From: Pseudomonadales bacterium
GTDB taxonomy: Bacteria; Pseudomonadota; Gammaproteobacteria; Pseudomonadales; Pseudohongiellaceae
DNA: 64,000 bases
Direction: 5' to 3'
Assembly: GCA_024234325.1 (NCBI GenBank)
Contig: JACKOJ010000005.1
Span: forward strand, 1 to 64,000
Made by a program: the position numbers and the translations under genes. Numbering within the stretch: position 1 is the first letter of the stretch; each line of letters opens with the position of its first letter. Below are positions 1-7,273 of this stretch, in pieces. The notes below the pieces were generated by a model that made no database searches, had not been told where the DNA came from, and was given only the letters and a program-made list of their open reading frames with translations.

Positions 1-562
1 TATTCACGGCATACACCATGATCTCGTTCACCCACCGACAAATTTTCTTCACAGTCTCCAACTTCTCGTCGGAGGCCAGCGGCTGAATGATCTCGATGGC
101 AGTCACAGCAGAGACCTTATGAATTGGCGTCTTGCCCATCTTGGGGAAGATGTATTTTTCCAGTCGGTCGACAATCTTGTCGTAATAGACGGTTGAGACG
201 CTGCTCTTCTTAAGCGCCAACCACTTCCGGGACACATGCTCGAAGGTGTTGGCGTTCTTTTCAGAGCGTTCGCGATTGACTGCCTCTCGATACTCCTGGG
301 GATCGATGCCTTCGGCGAGAGCGGCACGCAGTTCATCTGCACGCTTGTGGGCTAGTGCCAGGGAAATGTCGGGGTAGGCGCCTAGACCGATATTGGCGCG
401 TTTGCGGGTGCCGGGCCGGTAGTAGTTGAGAATCCAGTACTTGCCGCCAGAGGGCTGCACGCGCAGATAGAGGTTCTTGCCGTCGGCGAGGCTGTACTCC
501 CGGTCGCGGGGCTTGGCCTGGCGGATCTCGGTATCGGAGAGCGGTTTGGCGATTCTAGGCAT
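1..562 (-). CDS. P4-type tyrosine recombinase (integrase), N-terminal 187 residues, cut by window edge
   Basis: The minus strand is open from an ATG at 562 to the window edge, giving 187 codons with no stop; the catalytic C-terminal half lies outside. The protein begins MPRIAKPLSDTEIRQAKP and continues with LADGKNLYLRV and KYWILNYYRPGTRKR. This is the arm-type DNA-binding domain (DUF4102) of P4/CP4-like integrases, residues about 5-90. A core-binding SAM-like region follows, around residues 105-185 (FEHVSRKWLALKKS, FPKMGKTPIHKVS). Such enzymes recombine islands into tRNA genes, and the neighbouring tRNA-Leu fits. The start is the only ATG before the family N-terminus; a weak CAGGTG lies 12 bases upstream. 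Whether the catalytic Arg/His/Tyr residues are intact cannot be judged here. Confidence 0.88.
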   Translation of the reverse strand, partial: MPRIAKPLSDTEIRQAKPRDREYSLADGKNLYLRVQPSGGKYWILNYYRPGTRKRANIGLGAYPDISLALAHKRADELRAALAEGIDPQEYREAVNRERSEKNANTFEHVSRKWLALKKSSVSTVYYDKIVDRLEKYIFPKMGKTPIHKVSAVTAIEIIQPLASDEKLETVKKICRWVNEIMVYAVN

Positions 563-583
563 GGTGGCAACACCTGCTAACTC

Positions 584-627
584 GTAGCAACAAAAGCTTT
601 TGTTGCTACGTCAGTTTTTGTTGCTAC
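584..627. promoter_or_regulatory. Palindromic control region upstream of the integrase: inverted plus direct GTAGCAACAAAA repeats
   Basis: Bases 584-609 form a perfect 26-bp palindrome built from two head-to-head copies of GTAGCAACAAAA. A third copy of the half-site (TTTTGTTGCTAC) lies at 616-627 in the same orientation as the right half. The cluster begins 21 bases upstream of the integrase ATG, where its promoter should be. It could be an operator for a regulator, or arm-type sites for the integrase or an excisionase. Confidence 0.6.
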
Positions 628-657
628 CTATGTTACTAAAAAAGCTGGATGCTGCGG

Positions 658-688
658 AATTTTCCTGGACGTGAATAGACGGAAAATT
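658..688. repeat. Short inverted repeat between island control region and tRNA-Leu
   Basis: AATTTTCC at 658-665 is matched by GGAAAATT at 681-688, giving an 8-bp perfect stem with a 15-base loop in AT-rich DNA. It could be a weak terminator for the tRNA transcript or part of the island att region. No further evidence separates these. Confidence 0.35.
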
Positions 689-749
689 AGAAAAGATGAT
701 GTTTTTAAAGGATTTTTTGTACGTTCTGGGAAGGTGTTGAACTTTGCAA

Positions 750-836
750 TGGTGCCCAGGAGAGGACTTGAACCTCCACGACCGTAAGGTCACCAGCACC
801 TGAAGCTGGCGTGTCTACCAATTCCACCACCTGGGC
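750..836 (-). tRNA. tRNA-Leu (anticodon CAG)
   Basis: The minus strand folds as a complete class II tRNA of 87 nt. Its acceptor GCCCAGG pairs with CCTGGGC, the D-loop contains TTGGTAGAC, the anticodon stem-loop is CCAGC-TTCAGGT-GCTGG with anticodon CAG, a variable arm follows, and the T-loop is GGTTCAAGTCC. The CCA end is encoded (750-752). It reads CTG codons. It is transcribed divergently from rnr. Its 3' end faces the integrase and is the likely integration target. Confidence 0.97.
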
Positions 837-908
837 AGGAGGGGGGTAATTCAGAGCGCGCACTTTATCTTCGCGAAACGCGTCTGTCAATCGTCTGCGT
901 GCAATTGT

Positions 909-939
909 TTGCGTATTCCCGGCGCCGGGTGTGTATACT
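909..939 (+). promoter_or_regulatory. Candidate sigma-70 promoter of rnr
   Basis: TATACT at 934-939 is a strong -10, with TTGCGT at 909-914 as a -35 at 19-bp spacing (slightly long). Transcription would begin near 946, downstream of the GTG at 931, which supports the ATG at 970 as the rnr start. Confidence 0.45.
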
Positions 940-969
940 GGCCGCCGAATCCATCGAAACTGGCAGGAT

Positions 970-3651
970 ATGGCTAAAAAACCGAAAGACCCCGCAGCAA
1001 TCATCGATCCCTTCGCAAGCCGGGAAGCGGAAAACTACGAAAATCCCATCCCGAGCCGTGAGTACATCCTCGACTATATGGAACAGACCGGAGAGCCGGT
1101 CAGCTACGAATCCCTGTGTGCCCATCTGGGCCTGAATTCCGAAGACCAGGCCGAAGCGCTGCGTCGCCGCCTGATCGCCATGGCGCGGGATGGGCAGCTC
1201 ATCAGCAACCGTCGCGGCGTGTATGGCCTGGTCAACCGCATGGAGCTGACCAAGGGGCGCGTGCAGGGCAACAAGGACGGCTACGGCTTCTTCGTGCCGG
1301 TAGACGGTTCCGGCGACCTGGTGTTGCCGAGTACGGAGATGCAGAAGGTCTTCGACGGCGACATCGTGCTGGCCCGGGTCTCGGGCGTGGATCGTCGTGG
1401 GCGCCGCGAGGGCATGATCGTGGAGGTGCTGGAGCGGCGCAGCAGCCAGATCGTGGGGCGCTACTACTGGGAGCAGGGCTTCGGGGTGGTGGTGCCGGAC
1501 AACCGGCGCAATGCCCACGAGATCATGATTCCCGAGAAGGACAATCACGGCGCCGGTGACGGCCAATTCGTGGTGGCCGAGATCACGGCCTACCCCACCC
1601 AGCGGCGTAAGGCGGTGGGCAAGGTGGTGGAGATCCTGGGCGACCACATGAAGCCGGGCATGGAAATCGACGTGGCCGTGCGCAGCCACGACATTCCGCA
1701 CAAGTGGCCGAAAGAGGTGCTGAACGAGCTGAAGGGCTTTGGTCCCGAGGTCTCCGCGGAGGATTCCGCGCAGCGCGTGGACCTGCGCGCCCTGCCCTTC
1801 GTCACCATCGACGGCGAGGATGCCAAGGACTTCGACGACGCAGTGTACTGCGAACCCCAGGCCGGTGGCGCGTCCCGCCTGTACGTGGCGATTGCCGACG
1901 TCTCTCACTATGTCTCCATCCATTCGGCGCTGGACGAGGAGGCCCAGAACCGGGGCAACTCCGTTTACTTCCCCGGCCATGTGATTCCCATGCTGCCCGA
2001 GGCGCTGTCCAACGGCCTGTGTTCCCTTAAGCCGAAGGTGGACCGCCTGGTGATGGTCTGCGAAATGCAGATGGACAAGCTGGGCCGGGTGCAGGACTAC
2101 CTCTTCTATGAGGGCGTGATTCACTCCCATGCGCGCATGACCTATACCGAGGTGGCGGACATTCTGGAGGATCCGGAAACGGACCTGCGTGCACGCACCC
2201 GCGAACGCCTGCGCGCGAAATACGCCGATCTGCTGCCCGCGCTGGAATCCCTCTACAGCCTCTACCACAAGCTGGCCAAGCGGCGGCAGATGGCGGGGGC
2301 GCTGGACTTCATCAGCACCGAGACGCGCATCGTGTTCGGCGAGACGCGCAAGATCAGCTCCATCGTGCCCGTGGTGCGCAACAGCGCGCACCGCCTGATC
2401 GAGGAATGCATGCTGGCCGCCAACGTGTGCACGGCGCAGTTCCTGCAGCAGTCCTCGCTGCCGGTGCTGTACCGGGTGCACGACGGCCCCAACATGGACA
2501 AGCTGGAAAACCTGAAGGCCTATCTGAAGGAGTTCGGCATTCAGCTGACCCGTGCCGCGAAACCGGAGCCGAAGGATTACCAGCGTGTATTGCTCAAGAT
2601 TGCCGACCGGCCCGATGCGCACCTGATCCAGACGGTGATGATTCGCTCGCTGCTGCAGGCGGTCTATCAGCCGGAGAACATCGGCCACTTCGGGCTGGGG
2701 TTTGCGGCCTACACCCACTTCACCTCGCCCATCCGCCGCTACCCCGATCTGCTGGTGCATCGCGCGCTGCGTTACCTCATTCGCAGCAAGAAGCAGAAGG
2801 AAGGCGTGCGCAAGGTGCCGGGCGTGGCCCCGCTCAACCGCAAGGACATCTATCCCTACGACCTGGCGGCCATGCAGGGTTTTGGCGAGACCTGCTCCAT
2901 GACCGAGCGTCGCGCCGATGCCGCCAGCTACGACGTGGTGGACTGGCTCAAGTGCGAATACGTGCAGGACCGCGTGGGCGACGAGTTTGCGGGCACGGTC
3001 ACCAGTGTCACCAACTTCGGCCTGTTCGTGGAGCTGCAGGACATCTATGTCGAGGGCCTGGTGCACATCACGGCCCTGAAGAACGACTACTATCAGTTCG
3101 ACCCGGTGCGGCATCAGCTGCGCGGCGAGCGCAGCGGCATCACCTATCACATGGGCGATGTGGTGCGGGTGAAGGTGGTGCGAGTGGACCTGGACGATCG
3201 CAAGATCGATCTGGTGATGCTCGACAGCGCGGGGCGCGCGCCGGAGCCTAGGCCGGCGTCGGGCAAGGCACGCAGGGCTGACGAGAAGCCGGACAGGTCC
3301 CGCAGGAGCAAGGATGACAGGAAGACAAGGGGCCGTGCGCCGCTTGAGCCCACCAAGCCACCGGCCGGGAAACCGGCTGGCAAGAAAAAGGCAAAGGCCA
3401 AGGTTGCCGACAAGAACAAGGGCAAGCGCCGCGTGCCCAAGGCCGAGCAGATGTCACTGCGCGAGCAGGTGGCCAAGGGCATCGTGACCGCTCCCGAGAA
3501 GACAGGGGCTGAGAAGAAGGCGGGCGCCAACAAAGGGGCCGCAAATAGAGGGGCAGTAAAGAAGGGTGCCGCGAGCAAGGCGGGTGGCAAGGAAACAGGC
3601 GCCCGGGAAGTTCGGGTGGCCGGCAGGCAACGCAATTCCCGCAGGAAATAA
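970..3651 (+). CDS. rnr: Ribonuclease R (RNase II family 3'-5' exoribonuclease)
   Basis: RNase R degrades structured RNA processively from the 3' end and takes part in rRNA quality control and trans-translation. The 893-aa protein has an N-terminal helix-turn-helix/OB region (residues about 20-190) and the RNB catalytic domain (about 270-600) with the acidic active site DGEDAKDFDDAVY. An S1 RNA-binding domain follows (about 670-755; VGDEFAGTVTSVTNFGLFVE), then a long Lys/Arg/Ala-rich tail of about 120 residues typical of RNase R. A GTG at 931 would add 13 residues, but the likely promoter overlaps it and the family start resembles MAKKPKDP, so the ATG at 970 is preferred. rlmB follows across a REP array, as in other gammaproteobacteria. 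Confidence 0.97.
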   Translation: MAKKPKDPAAIIDPFASREAENYENPIPSREYILDYMEQTGEPVSYESLCAHLGLNSEDQAEALRRRLIAMARDGQLISNRRGVYGLVNRMELTKGRVQGNKDGYGFFVPVDGSGDLVLPSTEMQKVFDGDIVLARVSGVDRRGRREGMIVEVLERRSSQIVGRYYWEQGFGVVVPDNRRNAHEIMIPEKDNHGAGDGQFVVAEITAYPTQRRKAVGKVVEILGDHMKPGMEIDVAVRSHDIPHKWPKEVLNELKGFGPEVSAEDSAQRVDLRALPFVTIDGEDAKDFDDAVYCEPQAGGASRLYVAIADVSHYVSIHSALDEEAQNRGNSVYFPGHVIPMLPEALSNGLCSLKPKVDRLVMVCEMQMDKLGRVQDYLFYEGVIHSHARMTYTEVADILEDPETDLRARTRERLRAKYADLLPALESLYSLYHKLAKRRQMAGALDFISTETRIVFGETRKISSIVPVVRNSAHRLIEECMLAANVCTAQFLQQSSLPVLYRVHDGPNMDKLENLKAYLKEFGIQLTRAAKPEPKDYQRVLLKIADRPDAHLIQTVMIRSLLQAVYQPENIGHFGLGFAAYTHFTSPIRRYPDLLVHRALRYLIRSKKQKEGVRKVPGVAPLNRKDIYPYDLAAMQGFGETCSMTERRADAASYDVVDWLKCEYVQDRVGDEFAGTVTSVTNFGLFVELQDIYVEGLVHITALKNDYYQFDPVRHQLRGERSGITYHMGDVVRVKVVRVDLDDRKIDLVMLDSAGRAPEPRPASGKARRADEKPDRSRRSKDDRKTRGRAPLEPTKPPAGKPAGKKKAKAKVADKNKGKRRVPKAEQMSLREQVAKGIVTAPEKTGAEKKAGANKGAANRGAVKKGAASKAGGKETGAREVRVAGRQRNSRRK

Positions 3652-3660
3652 TCCAGGACC

Positions 3661-3883
3661 AATCGCCTGCAGGGCAGGCTCCTACAAGGCGACCCCCTGT
3701 AGGAGCCTGCCCTGCAGGCGATCAGAGAACCTCAAAAGGAACCAAACCCCCGGTAGGAGCCTGCCCTGCAGGCGATCAGAGCCCCAAAAAAGGAACCAAA
3801 CCCCGGTAGGAGCCTGCCCTGCAGGCGATAAGAGAACCCCAAAAAGGAACCAAACCCCTGTAGGAGCCTGCCCTGCAGGCGAT
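3661..3883. repeat. REP-like palindrome array (one inverted plus four direct units) between rnr and rlmB
   Basis: The unit GTAGGAGCCTGCCCTGCAGG plus GCGAT occurs at 3699-3723, 3753-3777, 3806-3830 and 3859-3883, preceded by one inverted copy at 3661-3685. Each unit contains the palindrome GCCTGCCCTGCAGGC. The direct copies are 53-54 bases apart because the spacer (AGAGAACCCCAAAAAGGAAC and close variants) is also repeated, so whole 53-base modules were duplicated. The array fills almost the whole gap and ends 19 bases before rlmB. It may stabilise or partly terminate the rnr transcript. Confidence 0.9.
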
Positions 3884-3902
3884 AAGAGATCACCAGCACA
3901 CC

Positions 3903-4664
3903 ATGAACAAGGAATGGATCTACGGCATTCACGCCGTCGGCGAACTGCTGCGCCAGCACCCGGAAGACGTGCTGGAGCTGCAGCTTCTGCAGGGGCGTGA
4001 CGACAAGCGCGTCAACGAAATCAAGGCGCTCGCCAGTGCCGCCGGCGTGCAGTGGCAGGAACTGGAGCGGCGCGACCTGGACCGGCGCCTGCGCAATCTA
4101 CCCTCCGGCGCCGTGCATCAGGGCGTGATCGCCCTCGTGCGCCTGGGTGGGCAGCTTCTCGACGAGAAGGCGCTGGATGCCCTGCTGGACGCACTGGAGC
4201 GACCGGCCCTGCTGCTGGTGCTCGATGAGATCACGGACCCGCACAATCTTGGCGCCTGCCTGCGCACAGCCGATGCGGCGGGGGTGGATGCGGTGATTGT
4301 GCCCAAGGATCGCTCGGCGCCGCTGAACATGACGGCACGCAAGGTGGCTTGTGGCGCAGCGGAGACCGTGCCCTATGCGGCTGTGACCAATCTGAGCCGA
4401 ACCCTGGAGTCCCTGAAGCAGCGCGGCATCTGGATTGCCGGGGCGGCGGGCGAGGCGACCCAGAGCCTCTACGAAATCGACTTTGCTCAGCCCACGGCTA
4501 TTGTGATGGGCTCCGAGGGCAAGGGCCTGCGCCGCCTGACCCGGGAGCACTGCGATTACCTGATGGCCATTCCCATGGCGGGGGCGCTGTCCAGCCTCAA
4601 TGTGTCCGTCGCTACCGGCTTGTGCCTGTTCGAGGCCGTCCGCCAGCGCCGGGTCCAGGGCTGA
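3903..4664 (+). CDS. rlmB: 23S rRNA (guanosine-2251-2'-O)-methyltransferase RlmB
   Basis: RlmB is a SPOUT/TrmH-family enzyme that 2'-O-methylates G2251 in the 23S rRNA P-loop using S-adenosylmethionine. The 253-aa protein has an N-terminal substrate-binding domain (residues 1-75, starting MNKEWIYGIHAVGELL) and a C-terminal knotted SpoU domain. The three SPOUT motifs are present: DEITDPHNLGACLRTADAAG near residue 100, IVMGSEGKGLRRL near 200, and IPMAGALSSLNVSVA near 225. Length matches E. coli RlmB (243). The ribosome-binding site is poor (AGAGAT) because the REP array reaches nearly to the start. Confidence 0.97.
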   Translation: MNKEWIYGIHAVGELLRQHPEDVLELQLLQGRDDKRVNEIKALASAAGVQWQELERRDLDRRLRNLPSGAVHQGVIALVRLGGQLLDEKALDALLDALERPALLLVLDEITDPHNLGACLRTADAAGVDAVIVPKDRSAPLNMTARKVACGAAETVPYAAVTNLSRTLESLKQRGIWIAGAAGEATQSLYEIDFAQPTAIVMGSEGKGLRRLTREHCDYLMAIPMAGALSSLNVSVATGLCLFEAVRQRRVQG

Positions 4665-4676
4665 TTGTCCGGCCCC

Positions 4677-4709
4677 CCCGTAGGAGTCTGCAGGGTCGGC
4701 TCCTACGGG
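4677..4709 (+). terminator. Hairpin downstream of rlmB (degenerate REP-like, no U-tract)
   Basis: CCCGTAGGAG at 4677-4686 pairs perfectly with CTCCTACGGG at 4700-4709 around a 13-base loop. No T-run follows, so it may be a processing or stabilising hairpin or a diverged REP unit rather than a true intrinsic terminator. Confidence 0.45.
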
Positions 4710-4733
4710 ATGGCGCCAGAGTCCACAAACCAT

Positions 4734-4762
4734 TTGCATCTTGTCCTTCTCTTCTCTAGAAT
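4734..4762 (+). promoter_or_regulatory. Promoter of the rpsF-rpsR ribosomal protein operon
   Basis: TTGCAT (4734-4739) and TAGAAT (4757-4762) are separated by exactly 17 bp, a good sigma-70 promoter. Transcription would start near 4769, leaving a leader of about 110 nt before rpsF. Confidence 0.65.
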
Positions 4763-4768
4763 GCCCGC

Positions 4769-4879
4769 TCTTTAATTTCGGGGAGCTGTCTTTGGGCGTC
4801 CCCTTCACTCCTTGTCTTCCTGCGCATCGGGCCCTCAACCCGGTGTTTGTCAGAAGACTTCAACCCGTAAGGAGTCTCT
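4769..4879 (+). promoter_or_regulatory. rpsF 5' leader, possible S6:S18 autoregulatory site
   Basis: The leader is long for a ribosomal protein gene. In many bacteria the S6:S18 complex represses its own operon by binding an RNA hairpin with a bulged CCG just upstream of rpsF. Here CGGGCCCTCAACCCGG (near 4827-4843) can form a small stem. The match to the known motif was judged by position and general shape only. Confidence 0.3.
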
Positions 4880-5356
4880 ATGAGACATTATGAAGTTGTA
4901 TTTCTGGTTCACCCCGACCAGTCCGACCAGGTGCCGGGCATGGTGGAGCGCTACACTCAGATCATCAAGGACAGCGGTGGCTCTGTACACCGTCTGGAAG
5001 ACTGGGGGCGCCGTCAGCTTGCCTACCCGATCAATAAGATCCACAAAGCCCATTACATCCTCATGAACATTGAGTGCAGCAATGAGGCGCTGGAAGAGAT
5101 CACCACCCTGTTCCGCTACAACGATGCCATCATCCGCAATCTGGTTATGAAGATGACCGGCCCGGTCACTGAAGAATCCCTGATTCTGAAAGGTGAGCGT
5201 GAGAGCCGTGAGCGTCGCGCCCGTGCGGAACAGAAGCGCAAGCTGGAAGAAGACGCGGCAGCACGCGAAGCGGAAGAAGCTGACGACGAAGACGCTGACA
5301 GCTACGATGGCGACGATACTGACGACGATCAGGATGCGGACGATTCCAAAGAGTGA
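4880..5356 (+). CDS. rpsF: 30S ribosomal protein S6 with long acidic tail
   Basis: S6 binds S18 and 16S rRNA helices in the platform of the small subunit. The 158-aa protein carries the conserved fold in residues 1-100 (MRHYEVVFLVHPDQSDQV, GRRQLAYPINK, AHYILMNIECS). From about residue 115 it becomes highly charged, ending in about 30 mostly Asp/Glu residues. E. coli S6 is about 135 aa and is modified by RimK at its C-terminus; here a long acidic tail is encoded genetically. It has a good Shine-Dalgarno (AAGGAG) and heads the operon with rpsR, a DUF2232 gene and rplI. Confidence 0.97.
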   Translation: MRHYEVVFLVHPDQSDQVPGMVERYTQIIKDSGGSVHRLEDWGRRQLAYPINKIHKAHYILMNIECSNEALEEITTLFRYNDAIIRNLVMKMTGPVTEESLILKGERESRERRARAEQKRKLEEDAAAREAEEADDEDADSYDGDDTDDDQDADDSKE

Positions 5357-5405
5357 TTTCAGACTGCCACAGGCGGTCCCACCCATTAATTGAAAGGTAA
5401 ACACC

Positions 5406-5636
5406 ATGTCTCGTTTTTTCCGTCGCCGTAAATTCTGCAAGTTCACTGCAGAAGGCACTGATCAGATCGACTACAAAGATATCGAAACCCTGAAGGCGTA
5501 TGTGTCTGAAACCGGCAAGATCGTACCGAGCCGTATCACTGGCACCAAGGCACGCTATCAGCGTCAACTGGCGACTGCCGTGAAGCGTGCACGCCACCTG
5601 GCCCTGATTCCGTACACAGACAGCCACACCGCCTGA
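5406..5636 (+). CDS. rpsR: 30S ribosomal protein S18
   Basis: The 76-aa basic protein begins MSRFFRRRKFCKFTAEG and contains KIVPSRITGTKARYQRQL, both hallmarks of S18, which pairs with S6 on the 30S platform. It lies 49 bases after rpsF with the Shine-Dalgarno AAAGGT, consistent with co-translation of the S6/S18 pair. Confidence 0.98.
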   Translation: MSRFFRRRKFCKFTAEGTDQIDYKDIETLKAYVSETGKIVPSRITGTKARYQRQLATAVKRARHLALIPYTDSHTA

Positions 5637-5699
5637 TTCCGTGAAACAGTGCCGTCACGCAGTGGCGGCTGAAGTTCGGATGCACGTGCGGAGACGCGT

Positions 5700-6551
5700 A
5701 TGAAGGCGCTGGCCCAGTTTGCGATGTCGGGCCGCCGCCAGGCCATCCTGGCGGCGCTCATCCTCGGCTTCCTTCCGGTGTTCAATTTTCTGAGCCCACC
5801 GGTAGTAGCACTGGTTGCCTTGCGCCAAGGCCGGGGAGAAACCCTTACTGTTCTCCTCTGGGCCGCACTGCCAGCCCTGGGCTGGTTTGTACTGGGGGAC
5901 ATGATGCCCCTGATGACGCTTTTGGGAACGGTTGTGCTGGCGCTGATTCTGCGCAGCACCGGTTCCTGGCAGTTCACGCTGCTGGCGTCGGTGGGTGTCG
6001 GCATGCTGGCGCTGCTCGGTTTTTCCCAGCAGACAGAAATGTTCGATCTGCTGGAAACGCAGTTCACGCAGTCGGCGCAGCAGGTGGTGAACTCACCGGG
6101 ATTTGAGGGGCAGTTGAATATTCCTGGCCCTGAACGCCTGCATGAGTTGATGCTGATGGCGTTTTCCGCATCGGTCACTGCGATGACGGTCACGCTGCTG
6201 ATGCTGGCCCGAAGCTGGCAGGCGAAGCTGTACAACCCGGGGGGCTTCCGCGAGGAGTTTCATGCCCTGCGGCTGGATTGGCGACTGAGCGTGGTTCTGT
6301 TCGCCCTGTACCTGCTGTCGGATATGGGCGTGCCGGTGTTGCCGCAGATGAAGGCGCTGTTTGTGTTGCCCTTGATGATTGCAGGCGTTGCCCTGGTGCA
6401 TGGCCTGGTGGGTCGAAGAAAATTGCCGGTTTCCATATTGGTGATCTTCTACTCGGTCATGGTGTTTCCGGCGATGCTGCAGCTTGTGGGGCTGGCCGCG
6501 TTGGCCGATAGCTGGTTCGATTTTCGCTCGAAAGTGCCTGCCCGCGACTAG
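5700..6551 (+). CDS. DUF2232 family integral membrane protein
   Basis: The 283-aa protein is largely hydrophobic, with about seven to eight predicted membrane segments (for example residues 15-45, 55-100 and 140-165, and several in 195-270). It matches in place and appearance the DUF2232 protein found between rpsR and rplI in Pseudomonas and relatives. No reaction is known, and no catalytic motif is visible. A Shine-Dalgarno (GGAGA) precedes the ATG. Its conserved position inside a ribosomal protein operon suggests co-expression with translation genes rather than a shown functional link. Confidence 0.82.
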   Translation: MKALAQFAMSGRRQAILAALILGFLPVFNFLSPPVVALVALRQGRGETLTVLLWAALPALGWFVLGDMMPLMTLLGTVVLALILRSTGSWQFTLLASVGVGMLALLGFSQQTEMFDLLETQFTQSAQQVVNSPGFEGQLNIPGPERLHELMLMAFSASVTAMTVTLLMLARSWQAKLYNPGGFREEFHALRLDWRLSVVLFALYLLSDMGVPVLPQMKALFVLPLMIAGVALVHGLVGRRKLPVSILVIFYSVMVFPAMLQLVGLAALADSWFDFRSKVPARD

Positions 6552-6642
6552 CGTCATCAGGCGCCGCTGTGACAGGCAAGGCAGGCTGTGAAGGCCTGAT
6601 ATTTGGCAAAGAATACACACAGATTTACATGAGGAAACCAAG

Positions 6643-7089
6643 ATGAACGTCATTCTGTTGGAAAAAGTGGGCAAGCTGGGCGCCGTGGGTGACACCGCTT
6701 CCGTGAAAGCAGGTTACGCCCGTAACTTCCTGTTCCCGACTGGCAAGGCAATTCCCGCCACCAAGTCCAACCTGGAATCTTTCGAAGCCCGTCGTGCCGA
6801 GCTGGTTGCTGCGCACAACGAGAAAGTGGCTGCGGCTCAGGTCCGTGCCGAGAAGCTGAAGGAACTGCGTGTCGCCATCGCCGTGAACGCTGGCGAAGAA
6901 GGCAAGCTGTTCGGTTCCATCGGTACCCGTGACATCGCCGACGCCGTGAACGCAACGGGCGCAGACATCAACAAGTCTGAAGTGCGTCTGCCGAACGGTG
7001 CCCTGCGCGAAGTGGGCGAGTACGAGATCACCATCGACCTCGGTCACGAAGTGGAAGCGGTCATCACGCTGGCGGTAGTTCCCGCCTGA
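6643..7089 (+). CDS. rplI: 50S ribosomal protein L9
   Basis: L9 is an elongated protein at the L1-stalk base of the large subunit that helps keep reading frame. The 148-aa product begins MNVILLEKVGKLGAVGD and has RNFLFPTGKAIPAT, the typical N-domain. A long connecting helix (about 41-75) is followed by the C-domain with LFGSIGTRDIADAV and LPNGALREVGEYE. Length equals the E. coli protein (149). The Shine-Dalgarno GAGGAA is strong. A UUCG-loop terminator follows at 7159. Confidence 0.98.
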   Translation: MNVILLEKVGKLGAVGDTASVKAGYARNFLFPTGKAIPATKSNLESFEARRAELVAAHNEKVAAAQVRAEKLKELRVAIAVNAGEEGKLFGSIGTRDIADAVNATGADINKSEVRLPNGALREVGEYEITIDLGHEVEAVITLAVVPA

Positions 7090-7158
7090 TTCTGCGGTTC
7101 CGGTCTGCGGCTGCCTCATTCGGCGGTTGTTGTCTCCGGACCAATAGGTGACAATGAG

Positions 7159-7194
7159 GCGCTGCCGCTCTTCGGAGTGGCGGCGCTTTTTTTT
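7159..7194 (+). terminator. Rho-independent terminator of the rpsF-rplI operon
   Basis: GCGCTGCCGCTC (7159-7170) pairs with GAGTGGCGGCGC (7175-7186) around a stable TTCG tetraloop, followed by eight T residues (7187-7194). This is a textbook intrinsic terminator and it separates the operon from dnaB. Confidence 0.93.
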
Positions 7195-7226
7195 GTGAAT
7201 TCTGTTTGTCGGGTGCGGTGTCAGGG

Positions 7227-7249
7227 TCGCCTGCAGGGCAGGCTCCTAC
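7227..7249. repeat. Single REP-like unit (inverted orientation) just upstream of dnaB
   Basis: The sequence TCGCCTGCAGGGCAGGCTCC plus TAC is the reverse complement of the rnr-rlmB array unit. It ends 24 bases before the dnaB ATG, in the region where a promoter or ribosome-binding site would be expected. Confidence 0.85.
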
Positions 7250-7273
7250 CATCCCCATTGCTGGTATTTCCCC

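Larger units (their letters stand above)
1..770. mobile_element. Right end of a tRNA-Leu-integrated genomic island (mostly outside the window)
   Basis: A P4-type integrase is read leftwards, away from the 3' end of a tRNA-Leu gene, with a palindromic control region between them. This is the standard layout of an island that uses the tRNA 3' end as its attachment site. The 3' half of the tRNA is intact, as expected when the integrase restores it. The island body and the distal att copy would lie left of base 1 and cannot be seen. The boundary at about 750-770 is inferred from the tRNA position, not from a detected duplicate. Confidence 0.6.

Noticed and set aside
865..3150. 761-codon open frame on the strand opposite rnr
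   Set aside because: Antisense shadow of a GC-rich real gene; low-complexity His/Gln/Arg composition and no domain. The same applies to similar long frames opposite ppdK, the PQQ genes and the glyA-rib block (for example 51079-54753).
3661..3883. Possible CRISPR array
   Set aside because: Repeats are palindromic REP units and the spacers are themselves near-identical; no cas genes nearby.
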